From NCBI GenBank assembly GCA_018715885.1, contig DVKT01000061.1, positions 1 to 44,218 of the forward strand: DNA of 44,218 nt, in the 5' to 3' direction. Shown in pieces: positions 28,401 through 35,217 of this stretch. Source of the DNA: Caccoplasma intestinavium. Lineage in GTDB: Bacteria; Bacteroidota; Bacteroidia; Bacteroidales; UBA11471. Both the position numbers and the translations under genes were made by a program. Under the pieces are notes generated by a model. The model was not told where the DNA came from, did no database searches, and saw only the letters and a list, made by a program, of their open reading frames with translations. Position 1 is the first letter of the stretch, and every line of letters starts with the position of its first letter.

Positions 28401-29133
28401 TCGTCTCATAACCGATGCGGAATCGCGACTCGACCAACTTGAAAAAGAGAAGGATTCGATGTTCCTACAAGCCCGTTTCGGAATCTATCGAGCTAACAGC
28501 GAGGGAAACCGAATTATTTTTCAGACCTCCGAAGGAGAGATAAAAATTCCTTGTTTACGACAACAAAAACAAAAGCCGGAAGGGAAATTTCTTGCTCTGT
28601 CGGACTTCGTCATACCTCAAAGCGAAAACCGTACCGACTATGTCGGCGCATTCGTCGTAACAATAAGTCCCGAATTGGCTTCAAGAATCGAACAACTCAA
28701 ACGGTGCGATGACCACTACGAGACCCTGATGTTGCAATCACTCTGCGACAGAATGGTCGAAGCGGCAACAGAATGGCTGCATTATCGTATCCGAACCCGT
28801 TACTGGGGATATAGCCCCATGGAAAAGCCATACATTCCTTCGCTGCTTTCCCAGCACTATCAAGGCATACGTCCGGCCATAGGATACCCTTCCCTGCCCG
28901 ACCAGTCGCTCAGTTTCGTCCTTGATGAAATTCTCGATTTCAAAAAAACTGGAGTTTCTGTAACCGAGAACGGAGCCATGTACCCCACCTCCACCGTGTC
29001 GGGAATACTCATTGCACACCCGCAATCGACCTATTTCCACATCGGGAGTATCGATGAGATGCAACGAAAAGCATACTGCCGGGAACGCGGATATACGGTC
29101 GAGGATTCTTTCAAATGGCTCTCTGTCTCATGA
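25453..29133 (+). CDS. metH: Cobalamin-dependent methionine synthase
   Basis: Transfers the methyl group of 5-methyltetrahydrofolate to homocysteine through methylcobalamin. At 1226 residues it is the full four-module enzyme. The homocysteine domain (1 to ~320) has LDGAMGTMIQ and the zinc-ligand pair GGCCGTT near 303. The pterin domain (~345-620) has INVGERCNVAGSRKF. The cobalamin domain (~640-880) has the lower-ligand motif DVHDIGKN near 751 and VGGATTSKLHTA. The C-terminal reactivation domain (~900-1226) has RPAIGYPSLPD near 1140. It is a single gene with its own promoter. It needs B12, and the partial riboswitch at the window end shows B12 sensing elsewhere in this genome. Confidence 0.97.
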   Translation: MHVKEILDNRIMVLDGAMGTMIQQYGLTEKDFKGERFSDIGILQKGNNDLLCLTQPQIITAIHQAYLDAGADIIETNSFNSTRISMADYGMQGLITEINFEAARLARNIADDYTRKIPDKPRFVAGSVGPTNKTCSMSPDVNNPAFRALTFDDLADAYREQITALIDGGVDLLLIETIFDTLNAKAALYAAVESMQERGKNIPIMLSVTLSDTGGRTLSGQTLGAFLASVQHADILSIGLNCSFGARDMKPFLKQLAETAPYYISAYPNAGLPNRFGQYDETPETMAAQIKEFIDEGLVNIIGGCCGTTPEHIAAIAQLVTDTTPHRPHIREKVLCLSGLEELKIIPENNFINVGERCNVAGSRKFLRLISEKKYDEALGIARKQVEDGAQIIDINMDDAMLDAQNEMVTFLNLIASEPEICRVPIMIDSSKWPVILAGLKCIQGKGIVNSISLKEGEETFLAHARIIHRLGAAMIVMAFDETGQADSYDRKIAVCKRAYDLLVHNGIDPNDIIFDPNVLALATGIEEHLNYGLDFIRAVKWIKENLPGAKVSGGISNLSFSFRGNNYIREAMHAVFLFHAIRAGMDMAIVNPATTVAYTDIPQELLSRIEDVIFNRRPDATERLIEAAESLKNESVQNVHTPQTDIRDKMSLDERLEYALVKGTVDRLDADLHEALSAYGNAVKIIEGPLMNGMNRVGKLFGEGKMFLPQVVKTARTMKQAVAILQPYIPVQKESSRKNGKFLLATVKGDVHDIGKNIVAVVLGCNNYDIIDLGVMVPAETIIETAIREKVDIIGVSGLITPSLDEMCRIAEAMEKAGLQIPLMVGGATTSKLHTAVKIAPCYSGPVIHTRDAAQIPTVAAQWLNRQTREKFLSELQREQAELRHSTENRQEALVSYPEANANAFVAEWKNYKPTEPQYPGITKEEKISIQEIRPYINWKYFLHTWKLTGNQLPDDCSCEHCKAQLPITKTAGEMEKSYETHRLITDAESRLDQLEKEKDSMFLQARFGIYRANSEGNRIIFQTSEGEIKIPCLRQQKQKPEGKFLALSDFVIPQSENRTDYVGAFVVTISPELASRIEQLKRCDDHYETLMLQSLCDRMVEAATEWLHYRIRTRYWGYSPMEKPYIPSLLSQHYQGIRPAIGYPSLPDQSLSFVLDEILDFKKTGVSVTENGAMYPTSTVSGILIAHPQSTYFHIGSIDEMQRKAYCRERGYTVEDSFKWLSVS

Positions 29134-29202
29134 ACCAAAAATCAGATCATTCTGTTTACTTATAATACGTAAAATATTAACTAACTTCAAATCAGACAAA
29201 TT

Positions 29203-29703
29203 ATGGCTACTGTAACTTTTAAAAGTACACCGGTACATACTGCCGGAGAATTACCCAAAGTCGGAACGAAAGCTCCGAAATTCGAATTGGTCAAAGGCGA
29301 TCTTTCCACCCTCAAAAACGATGATTTAACGGGCAAACGTATTGTTCTGAATATATTCCCGAGTCTCGATACGAGCGTATGCGCCACCTCGGTACGTAAA
29401 TTCAATCAACTGGCCGCCCAAATGGACAATACAGTCGTACTGGCCGTATCGAAAGACCTTCCTTTCGCACAAGGCCGCTTTTGCACGACCGAAGGCATCG
29501 ACAATGTAATTCCCGTATCGGCTTTCCGTTCTGCGGAATTCGGTAAAGATTACGGCGTAGGACTTATTGACGGCCCTCTTGCAGGACTTCTTTCCCGCGC
29601 TGTTGTCGTTCTCGACGAATCGGGTCAAATCATTTATGAAGAACTTGTTCCCGAAATTACACATGAACCCGACTACGATGCAGCTGTCAAAGCATTGAAA
29701 TAA
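29203..29703 (+). CDS. tpx: Thiol peroxidase (atypical 2-Cys peroxiredoxin)
   Basis: Reduces hydrogen peroxide and organic peroxides with electrons from thioredoxin, hence linked to trxB in this window. In 166 residues it has the Tpx hallmarks: peroxidatic Cys in PSLDTSVCATSVRKFN (near residue 60) and resolving Cys in FAQGRFCTTEGI (near 94). The start MATVTFKSTPV is typical. It lies 69 bases after metH with no obvious -7 box, and is closed by a strong hairpin. Confidence 0.96.
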   Translation: MATVTFKSTPVHTAGELPKVGTKAPKFELVKGDLSTLKNDDLTGKRIVLNIFPSLDTSVCATSVRKFNQLAAQMDNTVVLAVSKDLPFAQGRFCTTEGIDNVIPVSAFRSAEFGKDYGVGLIDGPLAGLLSRAVVVLDESGQIIYEELVPEITHEPDYDAAVKALK

Positions 29704-29709
29704 ACAAAT

Positions 29710-29745
29710 AACCGGCCCGATAGAAATATTTCTATCGGGCCGGTT
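29710..29745. terminator. Bidirectional terminator between tpx and the nitroreductase gene
   Basis: A nearly perfect palindrome, arms 29710-29726 and 29729-29745 (17 bp with a CCGGCCCGATAG core and an AT-rich tip). It lies 6 bases after the tpx stop and 17 bases past the convergent nitroreductase stop. Confidence 0.85.
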
Positions 29746-29762
29746 TCCTACCAGAGCATTCT

Positions 29763-30365
29763 TCAACGGAATATTTTCAATCGGTAATCCAATGGAGAAA
29801 CTTCTTTTTCTCCGGGTTCTTGCAACGGATTCCCAAACGGCATTTGCGCATTCAACAACCACGTTTGAGGCAATCCCCATTCTTTACGAACCGCTTCATC
29901 TACCAACGGATTATAATGTTGCAATGATGCCCCGAAACCTACGTCTTCCAACATCGTCCAGACTGCCAACTGGTGCATAGCAGCGGTTTGTTGCGACCAA
30001 ATGGGAAAACGCTCGGCATAAGTCGGGAAAGATTTTTGCATCTGCTCTATAACTTCCGAATCCTCAAAAAACAAGACAGTCCCGCAACCGGCAGCAAAAG
30101 ATTTATCGATTTTCTGCTCGGTTTTCTTAAAACTTTCCGGCGGAACGATCTCTCGCAACGTCTCTTTGGTTATATTCCAAAAACGACGATGGGCGTCGTC
30201 TATCAACAGTACCAAACGAGTAGACTGGGTATTGAATGCCGAAGGAACATAAGTCAAGGCATCATCAAGTATCTTTTTTACAACATCGGGCGACACAGGC
30301 GATTCATTTCCTATCGCATAATAACTCCGTCGATGTCGTAAGGCTTCTTCAAAATTTCGTTTCAT
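29763..30365 (-). CDS. Nitroreductase-family oxidoreductase
   Basis: Flavin-dependent oxidoreductase of 200 residues. The N-terminal RRSYYAIG with DALTYVPSAFNTQSTRLVLL is the FMN-binding start of the fatty-acid-repressed (FRM2/HBN) branch of the nitroreductase family. Further motifs are FPIWSQQTAAMHQLAVWTMLE and GFGASLQHYNPLVDEAVR. Members reduce nitro compounds or quinones with NAD(P)H; the natural substrate is usually unknown. It is divergent from a pirin gene and convergent with tpx, which suggests a small redox-stress neighbourhood, though each gene appears to be transcribed separately. Confidence 0.9.
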   Translation of the reverse strand: MKRNFEEALRHRRSYYAIGNESPVSPDVVKKILDDALTYVPSAFNTQSTRLVLLIDDAHRRFWNITKETLREIVPPESFKKTEQKIDKSFAAGCGTVLFFEDSEVIEQMQKSFPTYAERFPIWSQQTAAMHQLAVWTMLEDVGFGASLQHYNPLVDEAVRKEWGLPQTWLLNAQMPFGNPLQEPGEKEVSPLDYRLKIFR

Positions 30366-30686
30366 AATAATTTTTCTTATATCGTTTTATATAAATAAAC
30401 AAATGAGCGACCCCGTTGTTTCGGTTATTCTCCATAAAGAAACAGACTTTATTTCAAAAAGCAATTATCAACCATCATTTTTTTCAAAACAGTTTTTCAA
30501 TTCCACACCATAAAAATTATAAAAGAACTCTTTTACAAGCCATTACTTCTTTCTTCAAGGATATTTTCCATTTGATATACAACAAAAAATGCCCTTTCCC
30601 TGTTTATAATATAATAGTTCTTACAATACAGGGAACTATCGGACAGATACTCAACTTACCATCCCTCTAAAAGAAAGAAAACAAAT
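30366..30686. other. AT-rich divergent intergenic region with inverted repeats
   Basis: This 321-base gap between the divergent nitroreductase and pirin genes holds no convincing gene and no TAnnTTTG box on either strand. Two inverted repeats stand out: TTATAT-N6-ATATAA at 30377-30394, 12 bases before the nitroreductase ATG would be read, and ATAGTTC-N12-GAACTAT at 30614-30639, about 50 bases before the pirin start. Either could bind a regulator; the second could also fold as an RNA hairpin. An 84-codon frame here begins with TTG and looks spurious. Confidence 0.5.
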
Positions 30687-31565
30687 ATGAAAAAAAGAAA
30701 CGTAGAACTGGTAGCACTTCCGCCGGAACCCCATTGGGTAGGCAACGGTTTTAGGGTACATAACTTTATCCCGGGTAGTTATCATCTGGAAATGGAACGC
30801 ATGACACCTTTTATTTTACTGGATTATAACTCCAAATATTATTTTCCACCCTCCGAAACACCGCAAGGAGTAGGTGTTCACCCGCATCGCGGATTTGAAA
30901 CGGTAACCATTGCTTACAAAGGGAAAGTCGAACACCACGACAGTCATGGCGGAGGCGGTATCATAGGAGAAGGCGACGTACAATGGATGACAGCTGCCTC
31001 GGGGGTATTACACAAAGAATATCACGAGAAAGCGTGGAGCCGTAAAGGCGGTGATTTCCACGTAGTTCAACTCTGGGTAAACTTACCGGCCAAAGACAAA
31101 ATGTCCAAGCCGAAATATCAAGCCATTACAAACGACATGATGGGAAAATATTCCCTCCCGGAGGGAAAAGGAGAAATAGATGTCATTGCCGGCGAATACC
31201 ACGGAGTAAAAGGGCCTGCATTCACCTTTACCCCCATACATCTACTGAATGCCAAATTAAAAAACGGAGCGGAAATAAATTTTTCGTTTCCCGAGAACTA
31301 TAATACCGGAATGCTCATTATCGAAGGGAAAATACGTGTAAACAATGACACCGATGTCCTCACCGACAATTTTGTATTGATGGCCAATGACGGAGAAAAA
31401 TTTTCGGTAAAAGCAACAGAAGATGCTATTGTATTGGTACTAAGCGGTGAACCCATTGATGAGCCGATAGCCGCACATGGACCTTTTGTAATGAATACCC
31501 GCCAAGAAATACTACAAGCTTTCGACGATTTCAATAAAGGAAAATTCGGACATTTGGAAGAGTAA
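30687..31565 (+). CDS. Pirin-family protein
   Basis: A 292-residue bicupin. The metal-binding set of pirins is intact in the N-terminal cupin: GVHPHRGFETVTI supplies two His, and GVLHKEYH supplies a further His and Glu/His. The C-terminal cupin (~180-280) follows with HLLNAKL and GMLIIEGKI. Characterised bacterial pirins include quercetinases and modulators of pyruvate metabolism, and most have no known role. Context with nitroreductase and tpx suggests a stress function, which is inference. A terminator follows 31 bases after the stop. Confidence 0.92.
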   Translation: MKKRNVELVALPPEPHWVGNGFRVHNFIPGSYHLEMERMTPFILLDYNSKYYFPPSETPQGVGVHPHRGFETVTIAYKGKVEHHDSHGGGGIIGEGDVQWMTAASGVLHKEYHEKAWSRKGGDFHVVQLWVNLPAKDKMSKPKYQAITNDMMGKYSLPEGKGEIDVIAGEYHGVKGPAFTFTPIHLLNAKLKNGAEINFSFPENYNTGMLIIEGKIRVNNDTDVLTDNFVLMANDGEKFSVKATEDAIVLVLSGEPIDEPIAAHGPFVMNTRQEILQAFDDFNKGKFGHLEE

Positions 31566-31596
31566 CCATCTACAATCCCAAACTTTTTCGATGAAT

Positions 31597-31631
31597 AATA
31601 AGGGCGGAACCCGAAAAGTTCCGCCCTTATT
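31597..31631. terminator. Bidirectional terminator between pirin and the barrel gene
   Basis: Perfect 14-bp stem, AATAAGGGCGGAAC (31597-31610) with its complement at 31618-31631, and a 7-base loop, placed between convergent genes. Confidence 0.85.
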
Positions 31632-31668
31632 CATTTGATTCCTTTCTAAGTGTAGTATTATAAACCAA

Positions 31669-32592
31669 TCAGAAATAAAACATCAGATAAAGTTTTCCTC
31701 CCAAATTTTCCGTACCGAAAGAAAAACCTTTATTCCCGGGAGAAATAAGGTCGGTACGGGTCTCCACCTGATTGTTCAAAGTGTTGAACCCTTCGATCTT
31801 ACGGTATGATTCGGGATTCCAATGCCAAATAGCATTGATACTAACCTCCCCTCCCAACGAAAAATGCGACGCCAAAAAGACCTCAACACCGATATGAGCG
31901 CCAAAACCTAAGTATTGGGTCGAACCGTCGTTATAGGAATCAAGCAGATATGCCCTTGTCCAATACGAAGGAGGTTCCGGATTCGTTACTGCAATTTCAT
32001 TTCCGGAAATACGGGTCGGCGTTTGGTTTATCTCGGTAATAGCATTGCCATAAGACACATGGCAATTTTTTTCTCCGAATGCATAAATAAGGTTACCGCC
32101 CACAAAACCTTGTATGCGCCGATATCCGCGCCGATACTCCACACCGGCCGAGAACGCGGCTCCGGTATTGTTTGTTACATGCTCATCGGTAACTTTGGCC
32201 TCGGAAAGCGGATTGGCCATACGAGCCGCATCGTCGATATTATAGGTACGTTCATTCTCATGTCTATAAAGAATGCCTATGTTCATGCGCGCAGCCAGAT
32301 TATCGGTAATCATGTATTTTCCCATTATCGAAACAGTCGGATTGTTTATGGCGTTCTCATTGGGCGCTATGACAGGTTCACCCCCGAAAGAGTTATAACT
32401 GTTATCGGTATTCCCATTAAATAAATTACCCATATATTTGAACATCGGGACGACATCGATACCGAGACCTATGTCTCCGGCCTTAGGTAATTCTACCGTC
32501 CTTCTTTTTTTAGCGGGCTTTTCTTCTTGTGCCGATAATCCCCCTCCCATAAGGGTAAACAGCAGCACAAAAGCCATTATTTTATATTTCAT
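31669..32592 (-). CDS. Putative outer-membrane beta-barrel protein
   Basis: A 307-residue protein with a signal peptide (about residues 1-21, ending GLSAQ) and then a short basic stretch (KPAKKRR). Alternating strands follow from ~40 (GDIGLGIDVVPMFKYMG, NPTVSIMGKYMITDNLAARMNIGILY, AAFSAGVEYRRGYRRIQGF, YLGFGAHIGVEVFLASHFSL) and the protein ends GGKLYLMFYF with a terminal aromatic residue, all as in outer-membrane barrels. No specific family recognised. It starts 21 bases after the stop of the repeat lipoprotein, so the two are one operon and probably one envelope module. Confidence 0.8.
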   Translation of the reverse strand: MKYKIMAFVLLFTLMGGGLSAQEEKPAKKRRTVELPKAGDIGLGIDVVPMFKYMGNLFNGNTDNSYNSFGGEPVIAPNENAINNPTVSIMGKYMITDNLAARMNIGILYRHENERTYNIDDAARMANPLSEAKVTDEHVTNNTGAAFSAGVEYRRGYRRIQGFVGGNLIYAFGEKNCHVSYGNAITEINQTPTRISGNEIAVTNPEPPSYWTRAYLLDSYNDGSTQYLGFGAHIGVEVFLASHFSLGGEVSINAIWHWNPESYRKIEGFNTLNNQVETRTDLISPGNKGFSFGTENLGGKLYLMFYF

Positions 32593-32613
32593 AACTCAAT
32601 TTTTATCGGATTA

Positions 32614-35055
32614 TCAATCGTCAACGTTCACGTCCCACAGATAACTATTCCAACCATCTGGTTCTATTTCCGGCTCAAATCTCATTTTGGCACACGGAGC
32701 AATTATATTTATCGACGACACATCGGGAGAAAAATATCGGTTACTGATGTTATTTGCAGACTTATACCTACCTGTAATAACAGTCTGTGTATCACCTGTT
32801 ACATCGGAATAATGTATAAACGATACATTCTTTGGATCGTCGGTAGGTTGTACAGAGATTCTATAATTAGGGACTATTTCCGAAACCTGAACATGGAATA
32901 TAAATTGCCCATTACTCGACGTTACAACATCATAAGTCCGACCATCTACCACCACGCTTACCATGCGATTGGGGTCATTTTCCCACTTGGGAGCCCATAC
33001 CATACCGTCTTTTTTCTCCACAGCCCGTTTTACATATCCACCGATTATCAATGTCTCGGTACATCTACCGGCCACACGTAAACTGTCATTGATCCAACCG
33101 GCAAGATTACGAGACCAATTTGAAACACTTTCTTCATCAGAAACCGATTGAACGGTATAATAATCGGCACCTCTGTTGTTCCAACGACTAATACCTTCTA
33201 CATAAGAAGTAAAAGCCGGTCCTTCTCCGTAAGATACATCTATCTCTTCTGTCGAAGTGCTGCCCGGCTTACGATAATGGGTTAGATTTGACAAGGGCAC
33301 TTCTCCTTTTTCTGGAATAGCAAACGCAGGTCTGACAACCAAGCTGCTTGGCTCCTCATCGGCATAACGCATGCGCACATCGATACTGTACGCACCATTG
33401 GCGTCTGTCGCTCCGACAAAAGAAGTCGCCTTGCCACTCTCTGTAATCGTTATCATTACCGGCTCATAAGCAGCTCCTTGATATGTACCGTTACGGAATC
33501 CTGTCTCAACAGCTTTATAAATGGTCCCTGTAATTGTATTTTTCTGGGTAAGATTTTCATCGACAACCCAACCGGCCAAATCATCAAACCAATCAGCTTC
33601 ATTGTTCGGAGTAAACTTATTATAAACTGTACCCAATTCATTCCAAGAGACTTTATCCACACTTGCTTTTTCCGAATATTCACCTACCCGAGCTTCGGTT
33701 TTGCCATTATTTAAATAATGAGTGATATTCTTTTTAAGAGTTCCGATAGTTATTTTTGGATTTTCACCATTTTTTACTGGCAGTTCAAACGAAAAGTTCC
33801 CCTCGGCATCGGTATTCACATATACAGCCTTCGACCTCGATGAATACTGCACATTCAAATAGGCTTCCTGATAAGGATTACCGTAAGTTCCTACACAAAA
33901 ACCGGTTTCCACGGCAAACAGACATTTTCCTGTAACCGTTACTTTTTGCGGGTAATCGGCATCGGTATGCAGCCAACCGGCAAGAGTCGCTCCATCTTCG
34001 GGCCAAGTAGCCGGTTTACTCGTAGTATTGAAGCCGTCGTTATACTCAGGATCGAACGTTATGTACATGGTTCTCATCGTGTACTCTTGTTCGGTAAAAT
34101 TATTCATTTTACCATTTCCGCCCACTATGCTTCCATTATTTTCTATTGCATACTTACCTGTCAACTGCACAGATTTTCCGGGAGCAGTAAAATGTTCATA
34201 CGATGAAACTACCTCCCGGGGCGTTATTTCCAACTTTTTAAAACCCTCTTCATAAGAACGCAATGGTAAAGCAATAACATAATTCCCTTGCTCATCGGTC
34301 GTAGTACCAAACGTAACAGCTTCACTTATATTTTCATATGTAACTTCGAAATCGATCGTCATATTGACCGCCGGTTTATAGGCACCCTGACGATACCCCG
34401 ATTCGTATGCCTGTTGTACATTACCTTTCAATGTAATGCGCTCATCGAAACCATCAAACCCCGATACTTTATCTCCTGTAAGACTTTTATCCCATATTAC
34501 CACAGAACCGGGTTTTAACATAACGGTAGAATCACAAGAGTACTCATATAATGTTGTCTTAAATATAGGAGTGGCACCGTCCATCTTCACATATTCCGAT
34601 CTAAGTGCCCTGAAACTTTCCATTCGCACAGTTACATTATTAATTCCCGCAGATTTTACCGGAACCTCAAATGCCCAATGTCCTTCGGCATCAGTTACAG
34701 TTTCATATACCTTATTGCCCTTATTTTCTTTTGTATCAGGCGTATCAGTATCTGTTTCTGAATCTCCACCGCTTCCTGTCGTACTTGTCATAGAAGCAGA
34801 ACTCACATCGTTTCCCAAATATTCGCTGTAAGGGATTTCGAGATATACCTTTTGTCCCGCAACAGGTGCATATTTATTTACCGTATAATCGGTACCGGAG
34901 ATATCGACTCCGGCATCGTAAACAAAAGTTCCCGAAACAACAGCTTTTTCGGTAATAGAATCGAGACTTAACTCCGACTGCTCGGGATCACAGCCTACCA
35001 ATGCCAACAAACCTGATGTGGCAATCAATGAGCATAATAGATGATTGATTTTCAT
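32614..35055 (-). CDS. Lipoprotein with five tandem beta-sandwich-like repeats
   Basis: An 813-residue lipoprotein: signal MKINHLLCSLIATSGLLALVGC with lipobox LVGC and lipidated Cys22. I count five related repeats at about 38-180, 206-305, 370-460, 505-610 and 665-765. The clearest core is T-D-x-x-G-x-(aromatic)-x-(F/I)-x-(V/L)-P-(V/L), seen as TDAEGHWAFEVPV, TDEQGNYVIALPL and TDAEGNFSFELPV and decayed in the last two (TDANGAYSIDVRM, TSSNGQFIFHVQV). Repeats share (A)VETGF-type starts and HY...G ends, and an LAGW motif recurs before repeats 3, 4 and 5 (near 358, 493, 651). The core resembles carboxypeptidase-regulatory-like beta sandwiches. An acidic Ser/Thr-rich insert (~85-112) interrupts repeat 1. 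Function unknown; probably a surface or periplasmic partner of the barrel gene downstream. Confidence 0.8.
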   Translation of the reverse strand: MKINHLLCSLIATSGLLALVGCDPEQSELSLDSITEKAVVSGTFVYDAGVDISGTDYTVNKYAPVAGQKVYLEIPYSEYLGNDVSSASMTSTTGSGGDSETDTDTPDTKENKGNKVYETVTDAEGHWAFEVPVKSAGINNVTVRMESFRALRSEYVKMDGATPIFKTTLYEYSCDSTVMLKPGSVVIWDKSLTGDKVSGFDGFDERITLKGNVQQAYESGYRQGAYKPAVNMTIDFEVTYENISEAVTFGTTTDEQGNYVIALPLRSYEEGFKKLEITPREVVSSYEHFTAPGKSVQLTGKYAIENNGSIVGGNGKMNNFTEQEYTMRTMYITFDPEYNDGFNTTSKPATWPEDGATLAGWLHTDADYPQKVTVTGKCLFAVETGFCVGTYGNPYQEAYLNVQYSSRSKAVYVNTDAEGNFSFELPVKNGENPKITIGTLKKNITHYLNNGKTEARVGEYSEKASVDKVSWNELGTVYNKFTPNNEADWFDDLAGWVVDENLTQKNTITGTIYKAVETGFRNGTYQGAAYEPVMITITESGKATSFVGATDANGAYSIDVRMRYADEEPSSLVVRPAFAIPEKGEVPLSNLTHYRKPGSTSTEEIDVSYGEGPAFTSYVEGISRWNNRGADYYTVQSVSDEESVSNWSRNLAGWINDSLRVAGRCTETLIIGGYVKRAVEKKDGMVWAPKWENDPNRMVSVVVDGRTYDVVTSSNGQFIFHVQVSEIVPNYRISVQPTDDPKNVSFIHYSDVTGDTQTVITGRYKSANNISNRYFSPDVSSINIIAPCAKMRFEPEIEPDGWNSYLWDVNVDD

Positions 35056-35105
35056 AAAAAACTATTAAATAAATTTTAGGTCAAATATTTCCAATCCTAA
35101 CCCTG

Positions 35106-35113
35106 CAAATGTA
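35106..35113 (-). promoter_or_regulatory. Promoter -7 box for the lipoprotein/barrel operon
   Basis: TACATTTG on the minus strand, 50 bases before the lipoprotein ATG; a weak TTGG lies 19 bases upstream. Confidence 0.6.
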
Positions 35114-35166
35114 AATATATTGAAATAAAAAACCAATATATTATATATTATTTTTATGACTGATTA

Positions 35167-35205
35167 GAAAAGGAAAGGGCGGGAATTTCCCGCCCTTTCC
35201 TTTTC
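35167..35205 (-). terminator. Terminator after the OPT transporter gene
   Basis: A perfect 19-bp inverted repeat (35167-35185 and 35187-35205) with core AAGGGCGGG, 12 bases past the OPT stop. It also insulates the lipoprotein promoter from OPT transcription. Confidence 0.85.
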
Positions 35206-35217
35206 ATTTTAATACTT

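Noticed and set aside
30416..30670. 84-codon frame in the nitroreductase/pirin gap
   Set aside because: TTG start, low-complexity AT-rich composition, no promoter box or conserved pattern.
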